Below, one piece after another: positions 30,885 to 38,009 of a stretch of 38,009 nucleotides of DNA. A program made the translations under genes and the position numbers. Source of the stretch: Chloroflexota bacterium (lineage in GTDB: Bacteria; Chloroflexota; Dormibacteria; Dormibacterales; Dormibacteraceae); contig VBGP01000027.1 of assembly GCA_005880795.1 (NCBI GenBank), positions 1-38,009 of the forward strand, given 5' to 3'. Below the pieces are notes generated by a model. That model was not told the DNA's origin, searched no databases, and saw nothing but the letters and a program-made list of their open reading frames with translations. How positions within the stretch are numbered: the stretch's first letter is position 1; each line of letters opens with the position of its first letter.

Positions 30885-31471
30885 GCGAACGCTTGCTGCC
30901 CGCGCTTTTCCGGTTGCCCAGGCCCCCCATCGATTACCTGCGTGAGCCGCGGCGAAGCGTGCGCCGGTTGTTTCGCTTCTTCAATGCGCGATGGCAGCTG
31001 CGCAGCAGCGACCACCTTGGACCCTGGGTTCGCGTGCAAGGTCGCATGCACGTCAGCAATCGCGGCCACCTCAACGTCGGCGAGCGAGTGGCCTTCCTCT
31101 CGCACCCGGTACCGATCATCCTCCACACCCTTCCTGGCGCTCGCCTGGACATTGGCGACCGGACAGTGCTCAATTACGGGATCGACATCTCGGCCGTGAA
31201 GGAAGTCCGTATCGGCGCTGACTGCCTCCTTGGAACTCATGTCTCGATTCTCGACAACGATTTTCACGAGCTGACGGCTCGTGACCGCATGCCGGAGTCC
31301 CGCCCTGTCCTGATCGCGGACGGTGTCTGGATCGGCAACCGTGTTCTGATCCTGCCGGGAGTCAGCATCGGGGCCGGCGCGGCTGTTGGAGCCGGCTCCG
31401 TGGTGATGACCGACATTCCGGAGCGATGCCTCGCCCTGGGCAACCCCGCGCGCGTGATCAAGAAGTTCTGA
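30881..31471 (+). CDS. Hexapeptide-repeat O-acyltransferase (left-handed beta-helix)
   Basis: 196 residues from ATG 30881. The middle and end show hexapeptide repeats: LNVGERVAFLS, ARLDIGDRTVLNYGIDISAVKEVRIGADCLLGTHVSILDNDFHEL, PVLIADGVWIGNRVLILPGVSIGAGAAVGAGSVVMTDIPERCLALGNPARVIKKF, the standard C terminus of maltose/galactoside O-acetyltransferase-type enzymes. The catalytic His is probably that of NDFHEL. These enzymes form trimers in the cytoplasm and use acetyl-CoA or acyl donors. It probably acylates a sugar of the repeat unit. The 3' end overlaps the convergent acyl carrier protein gene by 14 bases; acyl-ACP use is possible but not shown. Confidence 0.9.
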   Translation: MSERLLPALFRLPRPPIDYLREPRRSVRRLFRFFNARWQLRSSDHLGPWVRVQGRMHVSNRGHLNVGERVAFLSHPVPIILHTLPGARLDIGDRTVLNYGIDISAVKEVRIGADCLLGTHVSILDNDFHELTARDRMPESRPVLIADGVWIGNRVLILPGVSIGAGAAVGAGSVVMTDIPERCLALGNPARVIKKF

Positions 31472-31730
31472 CCGAATCCGACCTTGGAGCCGGCGCGCGG
31501 CTCTCGAGTACCTGGACGATCGCCTCGGCGCTGGTCATCTCCACTATCTCTTCGGTGGTGAACGGAGTCCCGAAGTACTCTTCGAGCGCGACCACGACGG
31601 TCAGGTGGTACAACGATGTCCACCTAGGGCATGTGTCCTGGGTCAGGTGCGCCGGTAGTTCCGCCTCGTCCACAAAAAGAGCGCCCGCGATGATCCGCCT
31701 CACCTCGGCCGCTATCTCGGTGTTGCTCAC
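31458..31730 (-). CDS. Acyl carrier protein, stand-alone
   Basis: 90 residues, the normal size. Four-helix ACP pattern: IAAEVRRIIAGALFVDEAELPA, then the phosphopantetheine site WTSLYHLTVVVALEEYFGTPFTTEEIVEMTSAEAIVQVL. The usual D-S-L is T-S-L here, with the modifiable Ser39. This W-x-S-L-x-H-L form is seen in ACPs that partner FkbH-like enzymes. The start ATG overlaps the FkbH stop as ATGA, so the pair is produced together; AcpS, encoded two genes upstream, would install the phosphopantetheine arm. Likely cargo is glyceryl or another short hydroxyacyl group. Confidence 0.87.
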   Translation of the reverse strand: MSNTEIAAEVRRIIAGALFVDEAELPAHLTQDTCPRWTSLYHLTVVVALEEYFGTPFTTEEIVEMTSAEAIVQVLESRAPAPRSDSVRTS

Positions 31731-33583
31731 GCGACCACCGCCGCGTCTTCCATCTCGATCCAGGAGGGAACTGTGATTGGGTTTGTCTCGAGGCCAATCT
31801 CCCAGAGCTCGCCGCCGTCCGTGGTTGCGGTGTGCAGGCGAAAACCGTGTCGCGCGTAGCAGTCACGGGCGGGTCCATTCCGCTCGGTGGGTAAAAACCA
31901 ACCCTGAATTCGTGCGCCCCCACGAGCACGCACTGCTCTTGCAACATGCGACAGCAGGCCCGATTCAACGTCGCGGCCGATGACACGGCAGCTCAGAAGG
32001 AGCACGTCGAGCTCCCACGTATCGTGCGACCGTGCGACCGCGATCGCCAGCCCGACGATGCCGTTGTCCCCGAAGCGATCGACGACGCGCAGTGCGGACA
32101 CTATGGCGCCGTCGGATTGCAGGGCACGGATCTCCGTCTCGGTGTAGCGCCGAGTCGTCAGGTTGAACTGATTGGTCTTCTGGGTCAGCTGAGCCAATCT
32201 CGGCAGAACGCCGGCGGAGGCCGCGGTGATCTCCACCCTGGTTTCCAGCTTGGAGAGGTAGCTCTCGACAGAACCATCGGAGTTGTCCGCTTCCAGCCTC
32301 CTTCGGTGCGTGCGCGCCGTGTACGCCGCGTTCCGGCGAAGGTCCTCCTCGGTGACGGCAAGCGTGTCGAATGCGCTGAGCTCCACGAGCGCTTGGCGGT
32401 AGTAGGCCGGATCGGTGGGGAGGTCGGGGCAAAGCACCTGGGGCAGCGCTGCTCGTACCGCGGCCCTCTCCACGGGGTTGTCATCGAGGAACACCATGCT
32501 GTCGAGGCCGATGTCGAGCTCGGCGGCGATCTGCCGCAGATTGCTGGGCTTGGGCTCCCAGTTGATGCGTTGGGCGGCAAAATGTGACTCGCGCAGCACC
32601 ATCGCCGGGTGGCGGAACGCCGCCATCGCCTGATCGGGGTCGTTCTTGCTGCAGATCGCAAGCAGGACGCCACGGTTCCACAGCCTCAGGATTTCGCGCT
32701 GGAACATCACGTAGGCGTTGCCCGGAGCGTCAGCGCCCAGCTTCAGGCCCTCGACCCCATCCTCGCCGACGACCCCACCCCACAGGGTGCCGTCCAGGTC
32801 CAACACCAGGCACTTGCGGGCGCGCCCGAATGCGGCGCCGAGGTAGCGCATGTGCTCGGTTGTCAGCTCTTGCAACATGGTCTCGCTCCACGGCAGGCGT
32901 GCGGCGAGCCAGAGGCGGACATCGGTTGCTCGCGACTTACCGCATCGGGCCTGCACCGCATCGGCATCGAGAATGTGAACCCCGAGGAATTCGTCTCGCG
33001 CCAGGCGCGCCATGCGCATGTTGATCTCGTTGAAGATCGCCCGCTGGCCGAACGGATCGCGCCAATCGGCGATGCCAAGGGCCGGGTGCTGCGGCTGGAC
33101 CATGTTGTGCAGAATGACCACCGCCTGGCTCTGCCTTCGAAAAGCGGTTAGCAGCTGACGGACGGTGTCGAGACCAGCCTCGATGGCCATCTCCCGCTCG
33201 CTGACCGTGATTTCGAACGGGTACTCATGCAGGACGGGAAACAGCTGCCGCGGGTGCACGGCAAGGATCAAGACCTGTGGATCGAAGCGGTAAAGTGCGC
33301 TGGCCGGAACCAGCATCTCCTGGGCATACTGATCGAATCCGGACAGATGGATTCGGGGCCGCCAACCATCGCGGTAGCAACCGACGGCCAGACAATCGCG
33401 CAGCTGATCGAGCGTGCCGCTTCCCAACAAGGCAAATCGCAATTCGGCATGCGGATCGGGGGGAGAGCCTTGCTGCAGGGCAGCAAGACGCGGCGCAACC
33501 ATGAGGGCCGTGCGGGCGCTGCGATCGTCTCGGATCAATCGGAGGTAGTGGTCCAGGGTTTCCTCGGTGTCGACGTTGTCCAT
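31727..33583 (-). CDS. FkbH-like HAD-IIIC/acyltransferase protein (probable glyceryl-ACP forming enzyme)
   Basis: 618 residues, full length for FkbH with its N-terminal extension. An SGNH-like N-terminal part (about 45-240, RFALLGSGTLDQL; FDPQVLILAVHPRQLFP) precedes the HAD domain with KCLVLDLDGTLWGGVVGEDG (about 252-272), ICSKND, and SMVFLDDNPVERAAVRAALPQV. A C-terminal GNAT-like part follows (VVDRFGDNGIVGLAIA; LLLSCRVIGRDVE; ARDCYARHGF). FkbH proteins take 1,3-bisphosphoglycerate and load a glyceryl unit on ACP, releasing phosphate, in polyketide and some polysaccharide pathways. Start ATG 33583 lies two bases after the AcpS stop. Context within an exopolysaccharide locus suggests a glyceryl-derived decoration. 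Confidence 0.9.
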   Translation of the reverse strand: MDNVDTEETLDHYLRLIRDDRSARTALMVAPRLAALQQGSPPDPHAELRFALLGSGTLDQLRDCLAVGCYRDGWRPRIHLSGFDQYAQEMLVPASALYRFDPQVLILAVHPRQLFPVLHEYPFEITVSEREMAIEAGLDTVRQLLTAFRRQSQAVVILHNMVQPQHPALGIADWRDPFGQRAIFNEINMRMARLARDEFLGVHILDADAVQARCGKSRATDVRLWLAARLPWSETMLQELTTEHMRYLGAAFGRARKCLVLDLDGTLWGGVVGEDGVEGLKLGADAPGNAYVMFQREILRLWNRGVLLAICSKNDPDQAMAAFRHPAMVLRESHFAAQRINWEPKPSNLRQIAAELDIGLDSMVFLDDNPVERAAVRAALPQVLCPDLPTDPAYYRQALVELSAFDTLAVTEEDLRRNAAYTARTHRRRLEADNSDGSVESYLSKLETRVEITAASAGVLPRLAQLTQKTNQFNLTTRRYTETEIRALQSDGAIVSALRVVDRFGDNGIVGLAIAVARSHDTWELDVLLLSCRVIGRDVESGLLSHVARAVRARGGARIQGWFLPTERNGPARDCYARHGFRLHTATTDGGELWEIGLETNPITVPSWIEMEDAAVVA

Positions 33584-33585
33584 CC

Positions 33586-34008
33586 TCAGACGCGTTCTTC
33601 GCAGAGCATGACGACTGCCGTCGCCAGCGCTTCAACGTGCGAAAGGCTCACGTATGCGCGGTGACCCGCCAGCAGAGACCGCCGCTCTTTGTCGATACCT
33701 TCTCTCAAGCGCAACGAAGGGCTTCCCGAACCCGAGCGAGTTACCTCGAAGTGCCAGGGCAGCAGCGTGGCAATCGCGCCAGCCGCCTTGACCGCGGCCT
33801 CCTTGGCCGCGAAGCGCGCCGCGAAATGCCGTGCGGGTACCGCCCTCGACTGGCAGTAAGTGATCTCAGCCTCGGTGAAGCAGCGACTGTAGAAGCGTGG
33901 GTTCGATTCATACGAAATGCGTTCAAAATCGGCCACGTCGACGACGTCAACTCCAACACCGACGAGTTGCCGGTGCTGGTTCTCCCCAGCCAACGATGGG
34001 CGATTCAT
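33586..34008 (-). CDS. acpS: Holo-ACP synthase (phosphopantetheinyl transferase, AcpS type)
   Basis: 140 residues from ATG 34008, which overlaps the methyltransferase stop as ATGA. It transfers the 4'-phosphopantetheine arm of CoA to the serine of an ACP. The motifs are complete: VGVGVDVVDVADFERI (Mg-binding aspartate, about 17-32), FTEAEITYC, and ARFAAKEAAVKAAG (about 68-81), plus the C-terminal YVSLSHVEALATAVVML. The first 16 residues are extra compared with typical AcpS and rich in polar residues; a later start is possible but the overlap favours this one. Being in one operon with FkbH and ACP indicates a dedicated enzyme for that ACP, or simply the only copy in the genome; the window cannot tell. 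Confidence 0.9.
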   Translation of the reverse strand: MNRPSLAGENQHRQLVGVGVDVVDVADFERISYESNPRFYSRCFTEAEITYCQSRAVPARHFAARFAAKEAAVKAAGAIATLLPWHFEVTRSGSGSPSLRLREGIDKERRSLLAGHRAYVSLSHVEALATAVVMLCEERV

Positions 34009-34895
34009 CGATGGGCGACCGCAAACAGCAGCTCGCCTGATTGCACGGCGAGCGGAGGCAGCGCGCGAATGACTCGATCCAGAGCCGGTACAGCGAGGCG
34101 CTTTGGGAGGTTGAGAATGCCACTCACGCGCGGGTTGCGAAAGTGCCCGAGCAGGCCGGCGAGCTCGGCTCCTTCGAAGCGGTAGAAGTACAGATCGCCA
34201 TTGTGTGACCCTTCGCGGGGAGCACGTCGCCGCCTCAGGCTCCAGGAGTAGTTGTACGCGGTGATGGCCATCCGGCCGCCGGGGCGAAGCACGCGGTGGA
34301 TCTCCTCGACGCATCGCTTTCTCTCTTGAGCAGGAGTGATGTGCTCGAGGAGCATTCCGCTACCCAGCTTCTCGATGCTGGATGTGCGGATCGGCAGATG
34401 GCAGGCATCGGCCATGACGTGAACCACCTGGTCGCCCAGGCCGGCCTCTTCGCATTTCTGCCGGTTGATTTCCAGTGATCGCAGTGACAGGTCTACCGCC
34501 ACCACCTTCGCACCGCGACGAGCAAGCGGAAGAGTCAATCTTCCAGTTCCCGCGCCGAGGTCTACGACAGTCTCGCCGCGCGCCGGGCGAAGTGCTGAAA
34601 CGATCGCGCGCACCTCGATCGCGTTGTGGCTCGGCGATAGGGACTCGTCATACCGGTTGGAATCGTTGTCACGAGCTCTTCTCTCCAGCATCCTTGGGCC
34701 CCGGGCTGCTGGCGCAAGGTTCTGGAGCGCCATGAGAAGAGGAATGCCGTTAGAGATCGGATATACGGCGGAGCAGTGGTTGCAGCGAATGGATCCGGAG
34801 ACGACTTCCCGATCAATTGTTTTCGTTGCCTCAAATCGCAAGTCCCCCGAATGGTCGATGGGACAGCAAAGCCAAGAGAGAACGTCGGGCTTCAT
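34005..34895 (-). CDS. SAM-dependent methyltransferase with N-terminal Trm112-like zinc ribbon
   Basis: 296 residues from ATG 34895. The N terminus MKPDVLSWLCCPIDHSGDLRF...SIRCNHCSAVYPISNGIPLLM (about 1-55) is a Trm112-like zinc-ribbon segment with two cysteine pairs (CC and CNHC). The methyltransferase core has TVVDLGAGTGRLTLPLARRGAKVVAVDLS (about 108-136), ADACHLPI and LLEHITPAQERKRCVEEIHRVLRPGGRMAITAY. A TTG start at 35027 would add 44 residues without conserved features, although GGAG lies nine bases before it. Zinc-ribbon methyltransferases of this kind are common in polysaccharide and secondary-metabolite loci. First gene of the methyltransferase-AcpS-FkbH-ACP operon; substrate unknown. 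Confidence 0.87.
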   Translation of the reverse strand: MKPDVLSWLCCPIDHSGDLRFEATKTIDREVVSGSIRCNHCSAVYPISNGIPLLMALQNLAPAARGPRMLERRARDNDSNRYDESLSPSHNAIEVRAIVSALRPARGETVVDLGAGTGRLTLPLARRGAKVVAVDLSLRSLEINRQKCEEAGLGDQVVHVMADACHLPIRTSSIEKLGSGMLLEHITPAQERKRCVEEIHRVLRPGGRMAITAYNYSWSLRRRRAPREGSHNGDLYFYRFEGAELAGLLGHFRNPRVSGILNLPKRLAVPALDRVIRALPPLAVQSGELLFAVAHR

Positions 34896-35246
34896 CGGAG
34901 CGAGTGGGACGTCGCGCGGTCGCCAATATCCTGTTGCACGCCGTCGTCCAGTATCCGAACCGGGGCGCGCGCTACGAATCGGCAAGATCGGCGGGTCGTT
35001 CGGAAAGTCCAGTTCGTCTTGGGACAATCGCCCATCTCCGGCTGGGCCGGGGGACTAGGCAAGACGGGACTCGGGCGGTTAGACTGGCCCACCATGCGAG
35101 GGAGTCAATTAACTTTCCTTTACCCGCGCCTGTCGATATGTGCGCGCACGGCGAAGGGTTTCGAGCGAATCCGCGTTAGAGCGGCTTAGTGTACCCGCGC
35201 CCTGGAGGCAAGCCTCCCGGGTAGCAACACGGAAGGGGTAGGCACT
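34896..35246. other. 351-base divergent intergenic region with leader of the secreted phosphoesterase gene
   Basis: No supported protein gene. It must hold the promoters for the methyltransferase operon (minus) and the secreted protein (plus). TCGCCCAT at 35028-35035 is the reverse complement of the ATGGGCGA element at 21445-21452 and 30638-30645. An AT-richer patch TCAATTAACTTTCCTTTACC at 35104-35123 stands out from the GC-rich surroundings. The last 60 bases form a structured leader (separate entry). Exact promoter positions are not clear by eye. Confidence 0.45.
35193..35243 (+). promoter_or_regulatory. Leader hairpin with alternative pairing that covers the ribosome binding site
   Basis: Hairpin: outer stem ACCCG (35193-35197) with CGGGT (35218-35222), bulge CGCCCT, inner stem GGAGGC (35204-35209) with GCCTCC (35212-35217). 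Downstream is the ribosome site GGAAGGGG (35231-35238). The 3' arm GCCTCCC (35212-35218) can instead pair with GGGG-U-AGGC (35235-35243): seven base pairs with one bulged U. The two folds exclude each other, so the first would free and the second would mask the ribosome site. No known riboswitch core is recognised. Confidence 0.4.
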
Positions 35247-38009
35247 CTGAGAAATCAGTACCTAGGTGCCGTAAGACGCTCGTTCAAGAGCATGGCGACG
35301 GCCGCGTTGATCGGCGGGGTAGCCGTCACGGCATTCGTGCCCGCGGCCGCGCTGGGCGCCGAGCTGCGACCGCAACCGGGCGCGGGGGCCAGGCTCGCGA
35401 TCGCCACCGCTCGCACCCCGCTTCCGACCGACCGGCTCCACTTCGGCCTGCAGAGCGATGAGGGCGCTCAGCTGACGTGGCTGCAGACAACCAACGTCCC
35501 GGTCAAGTACCGGTATCAGTACCTGGTCGACGGTGTCAACACGGGCGGAGGAAGCAGCGATCCCAACTGCGGAAGCAATGCAGGGTGGCAGACATGGGCA
35601 TCGCCGGCGGGCGCCTTTGCAACCAACTACATCAACGACACGGTGCCGAGCCGGATCCCCGTCTTCACCTACTACCAGATCGTTCCGTCGAATCCCGCCG
35701 CGGGAAGCGACGCAACAGGCAACGAGCTGACCAAGATCACCACGCTCTGCACCATGCGCGCCTACTGGGCCGATTTCACCGTCCTCCTCCAGAAAGCCGG
35801 CGCATACGGAGGACAGGTTGTCATCCAGGTCGAACCCGACTTCTGGGGCGGCATGGAGGGAGCCAACTCCGATGTCACCAAAATCGCGGCTGACGTCGCC
35901 AACACAGGCAACGCCGACCTGGCCGGTTTGCCCAACACCGTGCAGGGCATGGCATGGGCATACCTGACGCTCCGGGACAAATACGCACCCAACACGCTGT
36001 TGGCCATCCACGTGAACAACTGGCAGGGAGGCACCGACCTCTCAACCGATCAATCGACCCCGGTCAGCGGCGCTTCATCGGTGGCGGACACGGTCTCCAC
36101 CTGGATCAAGCCGGCCGGTTTCGTTGGGAACCCGGCGGGCGTCAGCACCTGGGACCTCGTCTTCAACGATGTGGCCGACCACGACGCGGCCTCTTACAAC
36201 GCAATATCGGACGCGCACTGGTGGGACAAGAACAATGTGCTGCTGCCGAACTTCTCACGCTGGCTCGCGTTCATGTCACGCCTGCACACCGACCTCGGTG
36301 TGCCGCTCGTCGTGTGGCAGGTGCCGGTCGGTAACCAGTACTACGCCACCGAGAACAACACCAGCGGTCACTACCAGGACAATCGGCTCGAATACTTCCT
36401 CGCCCACCCGGCGGACCTGACGTCGGCGGGCATCGTCGCGGCCCTGATCGGCAAAGCCAATTCCGGCCAGACGAACTACATCGACGACGTCGGTGACGGC
36501 ACCACCAACCCAGCGTCGGTCGTCTCCTGGCAGTGCAACCTGTGCAACAGTCACACATCGGCCGTCTCCGACGATGACGGTGGCTACATCCGCACCTTCA
36601 TCACGGCTTACTACAACGGTTCTGGTCCTCCACCATCACCAAGTCCGTCGCCCAGCCCCAGCCCTTCGCCAAGCCCGGCGCCGGGCGCGAGTTGCCCCTC
36701 GAGCTCGAGCGTGCCCTGCTACGACCACATCTTCACAGTCCTCATGGAGAACACGTCCTACTCGTCGATCATCGGGAGCTCGAGCGCGCCCTACATCAAC
36801 AGCCTTGCTGTCAGGGGTGCGGTCGCAGGCAACTACTTCGCGACCGATCACCCGAGCCTGCCCAACTACCTTGAGCTCACCTCGGGCACAAATGCCGGGA
36901 TCACCAACGACTGCACGCCCCCCGGGTCGGGCTGCACCGCCAACGTGACCAATATCGCCGACAGGGTCGAAGCATCGGGCCGCGCCTGGAAGGCATATGA
37001 GGAAGATGCTCCAGGCACGTGCGCGACATCGGACTCCTCTCAGTACGTGACCAAGCACGATCCCTTCGTCTACTACAACGACATCCGGACCAACTCCGCA
37101 CGCTGCAACAGCCACGTTGTCCCGTATACACAGCTGTCGACGGACCTGGCCTCGGCGGCTGCGACGCCGAACTACGCCTTCATCACCCCCAACCTCTGCA
37201 ACGACATGCATGACTGCTCGGTTCAGACGGGCGATACCTGGCTCTCGACCCAGATCCCTGCCATCCTCGCCTCGCCGGCGTTCACGACTCAGAAGTCTCT
37301 GCTCGTAATCGTCTGGGACGAGGATGACTTCAGCGGCAATAACCAGGTGGCCTGGATCGCAATCGGCTCCGGTGTCAAGACGAATTACGTGTCTTCAGTC
37401 CAGTACGACCACTACTCGTTCCTGCGGACAGTTGAGTCCGCGTGGGGTCTGTCGACGCTTACGGCCAACGACGGCGGCGCGAGCGTGATGTCAGATGTGT
37501 TCGGCACCAGCGGCGTCGCGCTATCAGCTAGCGCCAATGCCAGTCCGACGTCGGGCGTGGCGCCGCTCACGGTTGGCTTCACCGGGTCGGCCTCCGGCGG
37601 GACCGCACCTTACACGTACTCGTGGAACTTCGGCGACGGATCCACCGTGAGCGGCCAGAATCCCTCGCACGCCTACTCCTCGGGGGGTACGTTCACAGCC
37701 AAGCTCACTGTCACCGACGGCGCTTCTCACACCGCGACAGCGAACGCTCCCGCTGTGACCGTCACGACGGTGCCGCTGACGGTCACGGCCGGGGGCAATC
37801 CTCTCGCTGGTGATGCGCCGCGCCCAGTCGTCTTCAGCTCCTCCGTCAGCGGCGGCGTCGCACCCTACAGCTACGGGTGGGTGTTCGGGGATGGAAGTTC
37901 GGGCACCGGTGCCGCGCCGAGCCACACCTACAGCGCGGCGGGGACCTACACGGCCACCCTGACTGTGACCGACGCCACCGCCAAGCAGGCGACCACGCAG
38001 GTCACGGTG
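35247..38009 (+). CDS. Secreted multidomain protein: glycosidase-like domain, Pro-Ser linker, phosphoesterase domain, PKD repeats (3' end beyond window)
   Basis: 921 residues visible; the frame is open at the right edge. The probable start is CTG 35247, nine bases after GGAAGGGG, because it gives a proper signal peptide (LRNQYLGAVRRSFKS, hydrophobic core ATAALIGGVAVTAFVPAAAL, cut near GAE); ATG 35292 would lose the basic n-region. Residues about 45-455 look like a secreted TIM-barrel-type glycosidase (VVIQVEPDFWGGM, HVNNWQGG, VPLVVWQVPVG), family not recognised. A (Pro-Ser)n linker at 36627-36675 leads to a phosphoesterase (acid phosphatase/phospholipase C-like) domain: IFTVLMENTSYSSII, YFATDHPSLPNYLELTSG, LLVIVWDEDDF. 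Two PKD domains follow (YSWNFGDGS; YGWVFGDGS). It probably acts outside the cell, removing phosphate or phospho-groups from a glycan or lipid. Link to the exopolysaccharide locus is by proximity only. Confidence 0.85.
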   Translation, partial: MRNQYLGAVRRSFKSMATAALIGGVAVTAFVPAAALGAELRPQPGAGARLAIATARTPLPTDRLHFGLQSDEGAQLTWLQTTNVPVKYRYQYLVDGVNTGGGSSDPNCGSNAGWQTWASPAGAFATNYINDTVPSRIPVFTYYQIVPSNPAAGSDATGNELTKITTLCTMRAYWADFTVLLQKAGAYGGQVVIQVEPDFWGGMEGANSDVTKIAADVANTGNADLAGLPNTVQGMAWAYLTLRDKYAPNTLLAIHVNNWQGGTDLSTDQSTPVSGASSVADTVSTWIKPAGFVGNPAGVSTWDLVFNDVADHDAASYNAISDAHWWDKNNVLLPNFSRWLAFMSRLHTDLGVPLVVWQVPVGNQYYATENNTSGHYQDNRLEYFLAHPADLTSAGIVAALIGKANSGQTNYIDDVGDGTTNPASVVSWQCNLCNSHTSAVSDDDGGYIRTFITAYYNGSGPPPSPSPSPSPSPSPSPAPGASCPSSSSVPCYDHIFTVLMENTSYSSIIGSSSAPYINSLAVRGAVAGNYFATDHPSLPNYLELTSGTNAGITNDCTPPGSGCTANVTNIADRVEASGRAWKAYEEDAPGTCATSDSSQYVTKHDPFVYYNDIRTNSARCNSHVVPYTQLSTDLASAAATPNYAFITPNLCNDMHDCSVQTGDTWLSTQIPAILASPAFTTQKSLLVIVWDEDDFSGNNQVAWIAIGSGVKTNYVSSVQYDHYSFLRTVESAWGLSTLTANDGGASVMSDVFGTSGVALSASANASPTSGVAPLTVGFTGSASGGTAPYTYSWNFGDGSTVSGQNPSHAYSSGGTFTAKLTVTDGASHTATANAPAVTVTTVPLTVTAGGNPLAGDAPRPVVFSSSVSGGVAPYSYGWVFGDGSSGTGAAPSHTYSAAGTYTATLTVTDATAKQATTQVTV
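36627..36683 (+). repeat. Pro-Ser linker-coding repeat
   Basis: Tandem CCN-AGC/TCG codon pairs encode a run of Pro-Ser dipeptides ending PAPG. The codons vary, so selection is on the protein linker. It joins the glycosidase-like and phosphoesterase domains and is typical of extracellular multidomain enzymes. Confidence 0.85.

Noticed and set aside
35231-35256. GGGGTAGGCACTCTGAGA resembling part of a TPP riboswitch, and GGAGGCAAGCC resembling a c-di-GMP riboswitch core
   Set aside because: The other obligatory conserved segments of both classes are absent and the segment already overlaps the translation start.
1-38009. Integrated phage, genomic island or CRISPR array
   Set aside because: No integrase, tRNA target, attachment repeats, phage structural genes or regularly spaced repeats were seen; the alternating strands are explained by polysaccharide gene blocks.

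Overview
This is a GC-rich bacterial chromosome segment with dense, often overlapping genes. Non-ATG starts (GTG, TTG, and apparently CTG and ATT) are frequent. There are no tRNA or rRNA genes, no insertion sequences and no CRISPR arrays that I can see. Gene content fits a soil bacterium of the Actinobacteria/Chloroflexota/Dormibacterota type: an aromatic-CoA pathway, a large exopolysaccharide locus, and a secreted phosphoesterase with Pro-Ser linker and PKD repeats. That placement is inference; no phylogenetic marker gene is present.

Region 1 (1-7315) looks like a small aromatic-acid module. On the minus strand, reading away from about 6.1 kb, are an aryl-CoA ligase of the benzoate/2-aminobenzoate type, a monooxygenase fused to an Old-Yellow-Enzyme reductase (the 2-aminobenzoyl-CoA monooxygenase/reductase or salicylyl-CoA 5-hydroxylase architecture), a TrpB2-like gene broken by a frameshifting deletion, and a partial methyltransferase. 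Divergent on the plus strand are a RidA-family imine deaminase and an enoyl-CoA hydratase. Together they suggest CoA activation, dearomatisation, enamine hydrolysis and beta-oxidation-like ring processing of anthranilate or a similar acid.

Region 2 (7316-34895) is a Wzx/Wzy-type exopolysaccharide locus built from short transcription blocks on alternating strands. It holds a sugar-nucleotide epimerase with an apparent ATT start, a PilZ protein (c-di-GMP input), a polyprenyl-phosphate sugar transferase that would start the repeat unit, a GT2-GT26 fusion, a CDP-paratose-2-epimerase-like enzyme, two separate Wzz plus CpsD-like ATPase pairs, a Wzx flippase, a Wzy-like polymerase and a membrane-anchored GH44 glycanase. 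Further GT2, GT9 and GT4 transferases, a polysaccharide deacetylase, two FemAB/BioF2-type GNAT proteins, a hexapeptide acyltransferase and three very small membrane proteins complete the polysaccharide part. At the right end AcpS, FkbH and a stand-alone acyl carrier protein sit with a methyltransferase, pointing to a glyceryl-type decoration.

The most unusual gene is at 22744-25446. It encodes about 900 residues combining a type-I phosphoribosyltransferase domain, a possible APH-like kinase domain and a C-terminal HAD phosphatase, embedded among glycosyltransferases. It could be a one-protein ribofuranosyl-transfer machine using PRPP, analogous to known dual-domain ribofuranosyltransferases but with a recognisable canonical PRPP loop.

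Region 3 (34896-38009) has a 351-base gap with a structured leader that may control translation, followed by the 5' part of a large secreted protein with a glycoside-hydrolase-like domain, a (Pro-Ser)n linker, a phosphoesterase domain and at least two PKD domains. It runs off the right edge.
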